In this document: positions 37,209 to 46,103 of the stretch, piece after piece | Numbering within the stretch: position 1 is the stretch's first letter | How the letters are laid out: the number at the start of each line of letters is the position of its first letter | Assembly: GCA_937944105.1 (NCBI GenBank) | Contig: CALDZP010000054.1 | Span: forward strand, 1-64,000 | From: an uncultured Ignavibacteria bacterium | GTDB lineage: Bacteria > Bacteroidota > Ignavibacteria > Ch128b | Direction of reading: 5' to 3' | Length of the DNA: 64,000 bases | Translations under genes and position numbers: made by a program | Notes under the pieces: model-generated | Databases searched by the model: none | Told to the model about the DNA's origin: nothing | What the model saw: the letters and a program-made list of their open reading frames with translations, nothing else

Positions 37209-38310
37209 ATATTCTATATTTTTTATAAAGTTCTCCTTGCATCATTAAAGCAGAACGATTCATCATTTCATTATCCTCTAAGACCCAACTTGCTTCACCT
37301 AAATGAATACCTTTCTTATGCGCTCTTTCAATAATTTCATAATAAAATACTGCATCAATACCTTTTTTCTGAAATTTAGGAATAATTCCAAGAGTTAGAA
37401 TTCTACACCAATTAATTTTTTTCCTATCAGTGAATAATCTAATAAAACCAAATGGGAATAATCTTCCATTTAATTTTTTGAAAATTTGATTATAATCTGG
37501 CATTGTTAAGGAAAAACCAACAAGCTCTCCATCTATTTCACCAAAAAGAACAAGATCAGGATCAACTATCACTTTTAAATCTTTAGCCATTGCATTAATT
37601 TCCTCATCAGTCATTGGAACAAAACCCCAATTAGGTTCCCATGCTTTGTTATAAACATATTTTACTTTTTTTAATTCGTTGTCAAAATCTTTCATATTAA
37701 GAGAAGTTAGTTTTAATTTATATCTTCTTCTTACAACATCCTGAACTTCATAAATCTTTTTAACTTTTGTAATTTTATCATATTCTAACTTGTATGCGTA
37801 AAGATCTTTAACTTTTTTCAATCCATAATTTTCACATAATTCTGGATAATAAGTTGGATTGTATGTCATTAAAAATCTTGGAGAATCATTAAATCCTTCA
37901 ATTAACATTCCATATTCATCATTGCTTGATGGATTAGCAGGACCTCGCATTGCATTTAATCCTTTGGATTTTAGCCATTGCTCTGCAGAATTAAATAAAG
38001 CATTTGCAACCTCTTGATCATTAATTGATTCAAAGAATCCAAAAAAGCCAACTTTATCTTGATGAACCTGATTATGCAAATCATTTTTAATTGCAGCAAT
38101 ACGACCAAGTATTTCACCATTTCGATAAGCTAAAAACATTTCCATCTCTGCGTGGCGATAAAATGGATGATTTTTTCTATCAAGAATTTTTTTTCTATCC
38201 ATAATCAAAGGTGGAACCCAATATGGATCATCTTTATAAATTTTCCATTGCATCTTGATGAAATTCATCAGTTCTTTTTTTGATTGAACGGTTTTAATTT
38301 TAATTGTCAT
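37192..38310 (-). CDS. GNAT-like acyltransferase, candidate bacterial ceramide synthase
   Basis: The 372-residue protein belongs to a family of GNAT-fold transferases of this length. It has the opening WKIYKDDPYWVPPL, the FFGFFESINDQEVANALF stretch, MRGPANPSSNDEYGMLIEGF in the middle and GIIPKFQKKGIDAVFYYEI near residue 325. The gene lies 18 bp downstream of the serine-palmitoyltransferase-like gene, with a GGAGC ribosome-binding site. In Caulobacter the bacterial ceramide synthase that N-acylates the long-chain base is, as I recall, an acyltransferase of this general kind near spt. The assignment depends on family resemblance plus context and is not proven. Confidence 0.6.
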   Translation of the reverse strand: MTIKIKTVQSKKELMNFIKMQWKIYKDDPYWVPPLIMDRKKILDRKNHPFYRHAEMEMFLAYRNGEILGRIAAIKNDLHNQVHQDKVGFFGFFESINDQEVANALFNSAEQWLKSKGLNAMRGPANPSSNDEYGMLIEGFNDSPRFLMTYNPTYYPELCENYGLKKVKDLYAYKLEYDKITKVKKIYEVQDVVRRRYKLKLTSLNMKDFDNELKKVKYVYNKAWEPNWGFVPMTDEEINAMAKDLKVIVDPDLVLFGEIDGELVGFSLTMPDYNQIFKKLNGRLFPFGFIRLFTDRKKINWCRILTLGIIPKFQKKGIDAVFYYEIIERAHKKGIHLGEASWVLEDNEMMNRSALMMQGELYKKYRIYEKEI

Positions 38311-38328
38311 TTAATATTGCTCCTGGAT

Positions 38329-39519
38329 TTATATTACTCCAAGTTCTTTACCTATTTTCTTGAAAGCATCTATTATAAAATCTAAATGTTCATCTTCATG
38401 AGTAGCCATATAAGATGTTCGAAGCATAGCCATATTTGGCGGTACACCAGGTGAGACAAAAGCATTGACAAAGACGCCAGCATCATAAAGCTTTCGCCAG
38501 AAAATGAAAGTTTTCATATCATCTCCAATAATAACAGGAACGATTGCTGATTGGTTTTCAACAATTTTAAAACCTAATTCTTTGAAAGCCGTTCTTATTT
38601 TTTGTGCGTTATATTGCAATTTCTGTATTCGTTCTGGTTCCTGTTCAAGGATATCCAATGCAGCAAGAGCGGCAGCAACAGAAGCCGGGGTTGGACTTGC
38701 ACTAAATATCAGAGCGGGTGCATGATGTTTTAAATAGTTTATTACTTTTGATTCACCAACAACAAAACCACCAAGTGAGGCGAAAGTTTTACTAAATGTT
38801 GCCATTGTTAAATCCACTTGAACTGAAAGATTGAAATGGCTGGCAGTTCCTCTTCCACCCTCACCAATAACACCAATTGCGTGTGCATCGTCAAGTAATA
38901 TTCGAGCATTATATTTTTTAGCTAAATCGACCATTTTAGGCACATCAGGTATGGTGCCCCAGGTGCTAAAAATTCCATCACTGACGATCAATTTTCCTGC
39001 ATCAAGAGGAAGTTTAGAAAGAACTCTTTCAAGGTCCTCCATATCATTGTGTTTGTAACGAATGACATCAGTCATCATAGCTTTTGCAATTAGATTTCCA
39101 GCAACAATACTGGCGTGGTTTTCCTTATCAGAAATTATATAGTCACCTTTCTGTGCAAGAACTGGAATTACACCCTGAGCAGCTTGAAAGCCGGTGCTAT
39201 AAAGAAGACAATCTTCTTTACCCATAAATTTTGCAAGTCGTTTTTCGAGTTCTATATGGAGATCTAATGTTCCAGTAAGATATCTTGAGCCGGAACAACC
39301 AGTTCCATATTTTTCAACTGCTTTGATTGCAGCTTCTTTTACTTTGGGATGGGCTGTTAATCCAAGGTAGTTATTCGATCCAGCCATTATTATTTTTCTA
39401 CCTTCTATTTTAACAACTGGACCTTCATTCTCTTCAATTGCTCTAAAGTACGGGTAATAACCTAAAGCTTTGACTTCATCTGCTCGGGTAAAGTTGTAAC
39501 ATTTATCAAATAAATCCAC
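38329..39519 (-). CDS. Serine-palmitoyltransferase-like PLP-dependent acyltransferase
   Basis: This 396-residue enzyme belongs to the alpha-oxoamine synthase family, which condenses an amino acid with an acyl thioester. It has SNNYLGL near residue 48, [13 protein letters not shown] near 72, the DDAH cofactor motif at 210-213, and the PLP lysine Lys244 in [14 protein letters not shown]. The N-terminal YYPYFRAIE and the overall pattern favour serine palmitoyltransferase (3-ketosphinganine synthesis) over glycine C-acetyltransferase or BioF. No threonine dehydrogenase or biotin gene is nearby. Translation starts at GTG after an AGGAGAT site. The acyltransferase gene follows directly. Confidence 0.8.
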   Translation of the reverse strand: MDLFDKCYNFTRADEVKALGYYPYFRAIEENEGPVVKIEGRKIIMAGSNNYLGLTAHPKVKEAAIKAVEKYGTGCSGSRYLTGTLDLHIELEKRLAKFMGKEDCLLYSTGFQAAQGVIPVLAQKGDYIISDKENHASIVAGNLIAKAMMTDVIRYKHNDMEDLERVLSKLPLDAGKLIVSDGIFSTWGTIPDVPKMVDLAKKYNARILLDDAHAIGVIGEGGRGTASHFNLSVQVDLTMATFSKTFASLGGFVVGESKVINYLKHHAPALIFSASPTPASVAAALAALDILEQEPERIQKLQYNAQKIRTAFKELGFKIVENQSAIVPVIIGDDMKTFIFWRKLYDAGVFVNAFVSPGVPPNMAMLRTSYMATHEDEHLDFIIDAFKKIGKELGVI

Positions 39520-39560
39520 TTTTTATATCTCCTATTTGTTCAACATTTTTCAATTGTTTT

Positions 39561-39568
39561 CAAATTTA
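39561..39568 (-). promoter_or_regulatory. Possible -7 box for the serine-palmitoyltransferase-like operon
   Basis: The minus strand reads TAAATTTG, matching TAnnTTTG, 42 nt before the GTG start. A clear TTG -33 element is not seen. It lies within the 109-bp divergent gap, near a second such box on the plus strand. Confidence 0.35.
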
Positions 39569-39586
39569 TGTAAATTCTACGAAAAA

Positions 39587-39594
39587 TAATTTTG
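39587..39594 (+). promoter_or_regulatory. Possible -7 box for the divergent reductase gene
   Basis: The plus strand reads TAATTTTG, matching TAnnTTTG, 35 nt before the ATG at 39629. A good ribosome-binding site AAAGGAG follows at 39615-39621. The -33 element is weak (TTTA about 20 nt upstream). Confidence 0.35.
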
Positions 39595-39628
39595 AAGTTA
39601 ATCATATGCAACTAAAAGGAGAACACAA

Positions 39629-40621
39629 ATGCAGGAAAAAATTATCTCACTTGTAACAGGTGCAAGTGGGTTTGTTGGAAGTCACTTAGTTGATAGATTA
39701 ATTGATTTAAGTCATAATGTTAGAATTATTGCTAGAAAAGAAAGTAGATTAAAGTGGATTGATTCTTCTAAAGTTGAAGTATTTCACTGTGATTATGAAG
39801 ATGTTAAGTCTTTAAAATTAGCAGTATCTAATGTTGATTATATTTTTCATGTAGCAGGTGTAATTAAAGCAAAGAAAAAAGAACAATATTATAAAGGTAA
39901 TGTAGAAGTCACTAAAAATTTGCTTAAAGCAGTTAATGACGCTAATGAAAATTTAAAGAGATTTGTTTTTATTAGTAGTCAGGCGGCAGCTGGACCAAGT
40001 CCATTTAATCATCCAAAAACCGAAGATATGGAATGTAATCCAGTAACGAGTTATGGTAGATCTAAATTAGAAGCAGAAAAGGTAGTTCGAAGTTATGAAG
40101 GGAGAATTCCTTTTACAATAGTAAGGCCATCAGCCGTTTATGGTCCAAGAGACCCGGAAATTCTTCTTTTCTTTCAAACTTTGAAAAAGGGTATTCAACC
40201 AATGGTTGGATTCGATGAAAAATATGTTTCTCTTGTTCATGTCAGTGATTTAATTGATGGAATTTTGTTATCTGCTTTTTCAGAAAATTCATTAAATCAA
40301 ACTTATTTTATTTCAAGCGAAAAAGGATATGGCTGGGAAGAAATTGGGAATATTTCTTCGAAAATTTTAGGCAAGAAAGTACTAAAAATCAGGATACCCC
40401 ATTTCATCATTTTTTTAGTCGCAGTAGTTTCACAAATCTTTAGTTACTTCAAGAAAGATGCAACGATTTTAAATGTGGAGAAAGCACGAGAAATGATTCA
40501 GAAAAGCTGGGTTTGTAGTGTTGAAAAAGCTAAAAATGAACTTGGATATTATCAAAAAATCGAACTTGAAGATGGAATAAAGCAAACGATTGAATGGTAT
40601 CGAAAAAATCAATGGTTATGA
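39629..40621 (+). CDS. NAD-dependent epimerase/dehydratase-family protein, candidate ceramide reductase
   Basis: The 330-residue extended SDR has the cofactor motif TGASGFVGSHLVDRL near residue 10 and the active-site pair Tyr142 and Lys146 in SYGRSKLEAE. A hydrophobic segment near residue 260 (FIIFLVAVVSQIFSYF) suggests membrane association, which fits a lipid substrate. In Caulobacter an SDR of this kind (CerR) reduces the keto group after N-acylation in ceramide synthesis. Its location next to the serine-palmitoyltransferase-like and acyltransferase genes, divergent and sharing a short promoter gap, supports that role. Sugar-nucleotide or 3-beta-hydroxysteroid-type chemistry remains possible. 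Confidence 0.65.
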   Translation: MQEKIISLVTGASGFVGSHLVDRLIDLSHNVRIIARKESRLKWIDSSKVEVFHCDYEDVKSLKLAVSNVDYIFHVAGVIKAKKKEQYYKGNVEVTKNLLKAVNDANENLKRFVFISSQAAAGPSPFNHPKTEDMECNPVTSYGRSKLEAEKVVRSYEGRIPFTIVRPSAVYGPRDPEILLFFQTLKKGIQPMVGFDEKYVSLVHVSDLIDGILLSAFSENSLNQTYFISSEKGYGWEEIGNISSKILGKKVLKIRIPHFIIFLVAVVSQIFSYFKKDATILNVEKAREMIQKSWVCSVEKAKNELGYYQKIELEDGIKQTIEWYRKNQWL

Positions 40622-40628
40622 AATTTCA

Positions 40629-41018
40629 TTAATTATTCTTTGCACCTTCGGCAACCCAGATTCGTATGGCTTTAATTTGTTTTTGTGTTAATGGAGGTCT
40701 GCCTGGTGGTGGCATAGGATAGGTTGATTTACCTTCAATAGATAAAACAAGTAAACTGGCGTCTGGATTTCCAGGATAAACATAAACATAACTTGCTGTC
40801 GTATTTTGATAACTTGTTAAACTTAGACCACCTGCTTTAGTCTGGTCATCGTGACAACCTGAAGATGTGCAGCTATAGTTAAAAATTGGTTGAATGTGTT
40901 TTGAATAAGAAATATTTGATTCAGGTATTTGATCATCTGAAGGGACATTTACCTGGTCATCACAAGAACTAATGATTATAGTTAAGTAAATTAGAAAAAA
41001 TTTGATAAAGTACTTCAT
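40629..41018 (-). CDS. Small lipoprotein with c-type cytochrome-like CX4CH motif
   Basis: The 129-residue protein has a lipoprotein signal (LIYLTIIISSC, Cys19) and a single domain beginning SYSKHIQPIFNYSCTSSGCHDD. This holds Cys50, Cys55 and His56, a CX4CH haem-type motif, and TYPMPPPG later offers a possible axial Met. This resembles planctomycete-type cytochrome c domains. The frame extends upstream to 41066, but ATG 41018 with a GAGAG ribosome-binding site fits the lipobox signal. The four-residue spacing is unusual for a monohaem protein but known in multihaem cytochromes. No redox partner is adjacent. Confidence 0.7.
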   Translation of the reverse strand: MKYFIKFFLIYLTIIISSCDDQVNVPSDDQIPESNISYSKHIQPIFNYSCTSSGCHDDQTKAGGLSLTSYQNTTASYVYVYPGNPDASLLVLSIEGKSTYPMPPPGRPPLTQKQIKAIRIWVAEGAKNN

Positions 41019-41253
41019 AACTCTCAAAACTTTTTTCAAGTATACTTTGAAGAATTCAGGAAACAAAATTTATTGAAAATGTTATTTTCACTATTTTAAG
41101 TAAAAGCTTTTGAAGTAAATTCCAGATAAATTTTTTATTAAATTAGATTTATTAAAATTGGGTTAATAAGTGAGCATATTATACTAAGAATAATTAAAAA
41201 TTTTTAATACATATCAAATTGAAATTTTTATATTAGCAAAAAGGTCAAATGGA

Positions 41254-42237
41254 ATGAATACAGGTTTTTCAATCATATCAAACTTTCTTTTTGATACTGC
41301 AAAAAAATATGGTTTTTATCTATTAAAGATTTTAGTTGGAACGGGATTAATTTTTTATTTAATCAATAAAATATCATTAAAAGAAATTTTTTATTCCTTC
41401 AATTCAATTAATCTTTTTTATTTTTCTTTCGCTGTTTTACTAAGTGTAGTCAACATTTTTTTACAATATTTAAGGTTGAAAACTTTATTAAGAAATGAAA
41501 TTAAAACTGTTAATAGGTATTCAATAATTCAATCTTTGTTTATTGGATTTAGTGGAGGTACATTTACACCTGCAAGAAGTGGGGAATATTTTCTGAGGAA
41601 ACTCCCACTTAAAGAATTTAAGTTATCATCTATTGTTACATTAACATTTATTGATAAGATGATGTTGTTAATCAATGTGATTTTCTGGGGAGCAATGGTA
41701 AGTTTTGGAATGATGATTTTTTATTATGGCGTCGATTATTATGTAACAGCATCATTATTTATAATTTTTGCTTCATTCTTTACTGCGTTCTTTTTAATTA
41801 TCTATTCAAAGAAATTTTACAATTATCTAAGAGAGATTAAGAATAGAATGAATTTTAAACTTCAAATTTTGAAAAAGTTGATTGAACCTTTCTCTGATTT
41901 GAATAATCAGTTGATTTCCAGGTTAATTTTTATTGGTTTCTTAAATTTTCTTGTAATAGTTGTTGAGTTTTCAATTATAGTTATTAGTTTTGACAGTCAT
42001 TTAAATTTTGGGTTATTACTTATAGCTGCTATAATGGTTTATTTTTCAAAAACATTAATACCTTCAATTACACTCGGTGAGATCGGAATAAGGGAGAGCG
42101 CTGCAATCTACTTTTTCGGACTTTTTGGATGTAATGAATCAATAGCATTTAGTAGTTCAATGATTTTGTTTTTTTTGAATTTGTTTTTGCCTTCTTTAGT
42201 TGGTTTATATTTTCTAATTAGATTGAAAAGGGTTTGA
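41254..42237 (+). CDS. Flippase-like membrane protein (lysylphosphatidylglycerol synthase TM/UPF0104 family)
   Basis: The 327-residue protein has about eight membrane helices and the family hallmark FIGFSGGTFTPARSGEYFLRK near residues 92-112. A C-terminal LIPSITLGEIGIRESAAIYFFG-type segment is also present. Members of this family (like AglD and YbhN relatives) act with glycosyltransferases in lipid-linked sugar transfer or flipping, though mechanisms differ. It is the first gene of a chain of overlapping genes. The 187-bp region upstream is AT-rich with no clear promoter match. Confidence 0.8.
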   Translation: MNTGFSIISNFLFDTAKKYGFYLLKILVGTGLIFYLINKISLKEIFYSFNSINLFYFSFAVLLSVVNIFLQYLRLKTLLRNEIKTVNRYSIIQSLFIGFSGGTFTPARSGEYFLRKLPLKEFKLSSIVTLTFIDKMMLLINVIFWGAMVSFGMMIFYYGVDYYVTASLFIIFASFFTAFFLIIYSKKFYNYLREIKNRMNFKLQILKKLIEPFSDLNNQLISRLIFIGFLNFLVIVVEFSIIVISFDSHLNFGLLLIAAIMVYFSKTLIPSITLGEIGIRESAAIYFFGLFGCNESIAFSSSMILFFLNLFLPSLVGLYFLIRLKRV

Positions 42238-42242
42238 TATAG

Positions 42243-43382
42243 TTGAACATTATTGCAATCTTTGATCTTGCTCTCAAATTATTATCTTTAATTTATCTTT
42301 TTTTCATTCTATTTCTAATAAGAGGCATCTCAAAAGTTAAAAATATAAATAGAACAAACAAGTTGAGAGCCTCTGTTATTGTTCCATTTAGAAATGAAGA
42401 ACGAAATTTAAGACGCACCATTGAATCAATTCTTAATCAAGATATTGAAAAGGATCGTTTTGAAATAATCCTTGTTGATGATAATTCAAAAGATAATTCT
42501 ATTGAATCAGTTAAGGATTTGATAGAAAATAACAATCTCAGGCTTATAAAACTTCATGATGGAATGGGGAAAAAAAAGGCTATTGAAACAGGAATTAACC
42601 AAGCGAAAAATGAAATTATAGTTACCACAGATGCGGACTGTTATCATCAAAAAGCCTGGTTGAGATCTTTGATAGAATGCTTTGATGAGGAAACTGGGTT
42701 TGTGGCAGGTAAAGTTGTTTACGATAATGTTAATAATTTTTTTGAAGAATTACAGAAGATTGAATTTGCAAGTCTTGTAAGTATTGGAGCTGCGTTAATT
42801 GGAAACAATATTCCTTTGCTTGCAAATGGTGCAAGCTGTGCTTATCGAAAAGATTTATTTTTTATGGTAGGTGGATTTTCAGATAATTTAAATTTAGCTT
42901 CTGGTGATGAAGAATTTTTAATGCAAAAAATTCACTTTGATGCTAAATATAAGATTAAATTTTGTTCAGCTGAAAACAGCTCAACATTTACTGAACCAAT
43001 AAAATCTTTTAGCAAATTTTTAAACCAGAGAAAAAGATGGGTCTCTAAAGTTCCGTTTTATAGAAATAAACTTTTGCTTCCGGTTTTAGTTTTACTTTAT
43101 CTTTTTTATGTGTTTTTTTTACCTGGACTTGCATTGATTTTCGTTAATTCAAATTTGAGCAAGACGATCTTTTTAATCTTTGGTTTCAAGTCGTTTATTG
43201 ACCTAATTTTTATGGTTAAGGGTTATAAATTACTTGGTTTATTAAAACGCAAATATGAGTTATTAAAATTAATTATTTTCTTTCCAATAGCTGAATTTTT
43301 TCATTTCATTTATATTTCTTTGATACCGATATTGAGTTTTCTTACGGGCTTTAAATGGAAAGGAAGAAAGTTTAAAAGATGA
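42243..43382 (+). CDS. Membrane glycosyltransferase family 2 enzyme (processive type)
   Basis: The 379-residue protein has an N-terminal membrane helix, then a GT2 catalytic domain with ASVIVPFRNEERNL, VDDNSKDNS, the DxD-type TTDADC and the QRKRW (QxxRW) motif of processive synthases. C-terminal helices follow (LLPVLVLLYLFYVFFLPGL). This layout fits cellulose- or chitin-synthase-like enzymes. It begins at TTG, 5 bp after the flippase-like stop. The product is unknown but is likely an envelope glycan. Confidence 0.85.
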   Translation: MNIIAIFDLALKLLSLIYLFFILFLIRGISKVKNINRTNKLRASVIVPFRNEERNLRRTIESILNQDIEKDRFEIILVDDNSKDNSIESVKDLIENNNLRLIKLHDGMGKKKAIETGINQAKNEIIVTTDADCYHQKAWLRSLIECFDEETGFVAGKVVYDNVNNFFEELQKIEFASLVSIGAALIGNNIPLLANGASCAYRKDLFFMVGGFSDNLNLASGDEEFLMQKIHFDAKYKIKFCSAENSSTFTEPIKSFSKFLNQRKRWVSKVPFYRNKLLLPVLVLLYLFYVFFLPGLALIFVNSNLSKTIFLIFGFKSFIDLIFMVKGYKLLGLLKRKYELLKLIIFFPIAEFFHFIYISLIPILSFLTGFKWKGRKFKR

Positions 43383-44011
43383 AATTTATTTTCATTGAAC
43401 CACCAAAAGTTGTTCGATTAATATTTAAAGATTTTATTTGGCAAAATTTACAGGATGAAGTACTCTTTACTTTTGATGATGGACCGTATCCAGGAGTAAC
43501 AGAAAATATTCTTGATGTTCTAAGGTCAAACAATATTAAAGGATTGTTTTTCCTTACGGGAAAAAATATTTCAGAAAATATGAATTTATTTGATTTAATA
43601 ATTGAGAATGGGCATTTTGTTGCAAATCATTCTTATTTTCATTCGAGAAAAAATTTGCTGATGAATTTAGAAGATTTTAAGAATGAAATTATGAAAACTG
43701 AAAATTTTTTAAGAAAGACAAAAAATTTTCAAAAATTTTTTCGCCCACCTTATGGTTTGATAAATTATAGAATGAAAAAAGTTTTAAATGAATTAAATTA
43801 TAAAATTATGATGTGGTCTTTATTAACTGAAGATTATTTGTCTGACTTTGAAATGGTTAAAAAAAATCTTGACAGGCATTTGAAGAATAATTCAATAATA
43901 GTTTTTCACAATAATCTTAAATCAGCTAAAATAATTGAAAGTTCATTACATTACTCAATAGAATTAATTTCGAAGAGAGGTTACAAAATTGGGAACACTT
44001 TCTGCTTTTGA
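43379..44011 (+). CDS. Polysaccharide deacetylase (NodB homology) protein
   Basis: The 210-residue protein has the full NodB catalytic set: TFDDGPYP (Asp33, Asp34), NHSYFH (His84, His88), RPPYGLINYR, MWSLLTEDY and VFHNN. It therefore should be an active metal-dependent deacetylase of N-acetylated sugars. No signal peptide is seen, so its substrate is probably a cytoplasmic precursor or lipid-linked sugar. It is coupled to both neighbouring GT2 genes by overlaps (4 and 23 bp). The nearby enzymes suggest it removes acetyl groups from the product they build. Confidence 0.87.
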   Translation: MKFIFIEPPKVVRLIFKDFIWQNLQDEVLFTFDDGPYPGVTENILDVLRSNNIKGLFFLTGKNISENMNLFDLIIENGHFVANHSYFHSRKNLLMNLEDFKNEIMKTENFLRKTKNFQKFFRPPYGLINYRMKKVLNELNYKIMMWSLLTEDYLSDFEMVKKNLDRHLKNNSIIVFHNNLKSAKIIESSLHYSIELISKRGYKIGNTFCF

Positions 44012-45092
44012 AACTCTTTTTTTAATTGCTATTTTATTTTATGTAGTTCAACAGATTATTTTTTTGATTGGATTTAATAAAAAAATTAAAACTAATTTAA
44101 ATTATGAACCAAAAGTTACAGTTATTGTAGCCGCAAGAAATGAAGAAGAAAACATAAGAAATTGTCTCGATTCCCTTGTTAAACTGGACTATCCTGAGGA
44201 AAAACTCGAAATAATTATGGTGGATGATTACTCTACAGATAATACTGGAAAAATCATTGATGAGTATTCTCAAAAATTTTCATTCATTAAAAAAGTGATC
44301 CCATCAGAAAAAGTAATTCCTAAACCTGGGAAAACAAATGCAATAGTTAATGGGATTAGAAACTCAAAAGGTGAAATTATTTTTACTACCGATGCTGATT
44401 GTATCGTCAAAAGTTCGTGGATTAAAACTCAGTTAAAATATTTTACAGATAATGTTGGAGTTGTAACTGGATTTACTTATCAAAATGCGTATTCGCAATT
44501 TACCGGTATGCAAAATCTTGATTGGGTTTATCTTTTAACAGTTGCAGCTGGCACAATTAATCTTGGTTTACCTTTGAGTTGTATAGGTAATAATATGGCA
44601 TATAGGAGAGACGCATATAATTGGGTGGGTGGTTATGAAAACATAAAATTTAGCGTAACTGAAGATTTTGCTCTCCTCCATAAGATTCATAAGCACACAA
44701 ATTATAAAATTGTTTTTCCGGTTGATCCAGATGGAATAAATCGTTCAGAACCATGTACAGACTTGAAAACTTTGTACAGACAAAAACATCGATGGGGAAT
44801 TGGTGGTCTTGATGCGCCATTTATTGGTTTTGTAATAATGTTCTGGGGATGGTTAAGTCATTTAATGATCTTATTGCAAATTTTCTTCATGACGAATTTT
44901 ACTTTATTGCTAACATTAATCAAGTTAATGAGTGATTTTGTTTTCCTCTTTATTCCGTTAAAGAAATTTAAGATGGTTAATCAATTAAAATATTTTATTT
45001 CATTTCAGATCTATTTTATCTTGTATGTTCTGATTTTACCATTCATTGTTTTTATTAATCGAAAAGTTATCTGGAAAGAAAGAGAATATTAA
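43989..45092 (+). CDS. Membrane glycosyltransferase family 2 enzyme (processive type), second of the pair
   Basis: The 367-residue enzyme has the same order as the other GT2: an N-terminal helix, VTVIVAARNEEENI, MVDDYSTDNTG, TTDADCIVKSSW and the QKHRW motif, with several C-terminal helices. Start TTG lies inside the deacetylase gene (23-bp overlap). The two GT2 enzymes share low-level similarity, mainly in motifs, so they probably have different substrates. Position implies they act in one pathway. Confidence 0.85.
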   Translation: MGTLSAFETLFLIAILFYVVQQIIFLIGFNKKIKTNLNYEPKVTVIVAARNEEENIRNCLDSLVKLDYPEEKLEIIMVDDYSTDNTGKIIDEYSQKFSFIKKVIPSEKVIPKPGKTNAIVNGIRNSKGEIIFTTDADCIVKSSWIKTQLKYFTDNVGVVTGFTYQNAYSQFTGMQNLDWVYLLTVAAGTINLGLPLSCIGNNMAYRRDAYNWVGGYENIKFSVTEDFALLHKIHKHTNYKIVFPVDPDGINRSEPCTDLKTLYRQKHRWGIGGLDAPFIGFVIMFWGWLSHLMILLQIFFMTNFTLLLTLIKLMSDFVFLFIPLKKFKMVNQLKYFISFQIYFILYVLILPFIVFINRKVIWKEREY

Positions 45093-46103
45093 GTGAAAAT
45101 GTTACTGTTATGTAATTATTATTTAACCTATCGCTGTAATGCCGATTGTGAATTCTGTCATTTTGGTTTTTCATCGGAGTTGAATCGAACGCCATTTGCA
45201 AAGGATGAGGATGTTTTTAGAAATCTTCCTCAACTTCAAAAACTTGGAGTTAAGTTTATTGATTTTACAGGTGGTGAACCGCTTCTGCATAAAAACATCC
45301 ATCTTTTTGTTGAAGCTGCCAAAAAATTAAAGATGCAAACGAGCATTACAACAAACTGTTTACTTTATCCAAAATTTGCTGAAAAACTTGCTGGTAAGGT
45401 TGATTTACTTCATTTTTCTCTTGATTCACCTGATGAAGAAGAACACAATAGAATAAGAAAAGTTAAGTGCTTTAATTCGGTTATTGAATCAATTAAAATT
45501 GCTAAATCACTCGGTGAATTCCCTGACATACTATTCACTGTCACAAATGAAACATTTAGAAAACTTCCACAGATGTATGAACTGGCAAGAAAACACAATC
45601 TCGTACTTATTGTAAATCCAGTTTTTAGTTATTTTGGCAATCCAGGACTTTCGATAGAAGCACTTGATTTTATAGAAGATTTTGTCACAGGAAAATCTGA
45701 TATCTATATTAATCCAAGTTTCATTGAACTTCGAAGAAGGGGTGGAAATGATCCTGAAAATCCATTGTGTAAAGCTGTTTCAAGAGTTATTGTAATTTCA
45801 CCTTACAACGAGATAATTTTGCCATGTTATCATTTTGGTAATAAAACAATTAATATTGATCGTCCATTACACGAAATTAGAAATTCAGATATTATTAAAT
45901 ATTACAAGTCAATGGAAGGTAGATTTGAATTTTGCAAAGGTTGTACTGTCAATTGTTATTTTGAACCGTCGTTTGCTTTTCCGACTAATTATTTTGGGAT
46001 TAAAAGTGTTCCTTCAAAATTTTATTATGGATTCAATAAATTAATTAAGCAGAAAATCCTTAAATTGGCAAATAAATTTTCAGGAATAAAAAGTTTTAAA
46101 TGA
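45093..46103 (+). CDS. Radical SAM protein with C-terminal cysteine-rich region
   Basis: The 336-residue protein has the radical SAM cluster motif CNADCEFC (Cys15, Cys19, Cys22), DFTGGEPLLHKN for SAM binding, and a C-terminal group of cysteines (NPLCKAVSRV, LPCYHFG, FCKGCTVNCYFEP). These could hold additional clusters like the SPASM domain. GTG starts the frame at once after the preceding stop. Products in this family range from peptide modification to lipid and sugar chemistry. It is embedded in the GT2/deacetylase operon, so a glycan or lipid substrate is most likely, but unproven. Confidence 0.82.
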   Translation: MKMLLLCNYYLTYRCNADCEFCHFGFSSELNRTPFAKDEDVFRNLPQLQKLGVKFIDFTGGEPLLHKNIHLFVEAAKKLKMQTSITTNCLLYPKFAEKLAGKVDLLHFSLDSPDEEEHNRIRKVKCFNSVIESIKIAKSLGEFPDILFTVTNETFRKLPQMYELARKHNLVLIVNPVFSYFGNPGLSIEALDFIEDFVTGKSDIYINPSFIELRRRGGNDPENPLCKAVSRVIVISPYNEIILPCYHFGNKTINIDRPLHEIRNSDIIKYYKSMEGRFEFCKGCTVNCYFEPSFAFPTNYFGIKSVPSKFYYGFNKLIKQKILKLANKFSGIKSFK

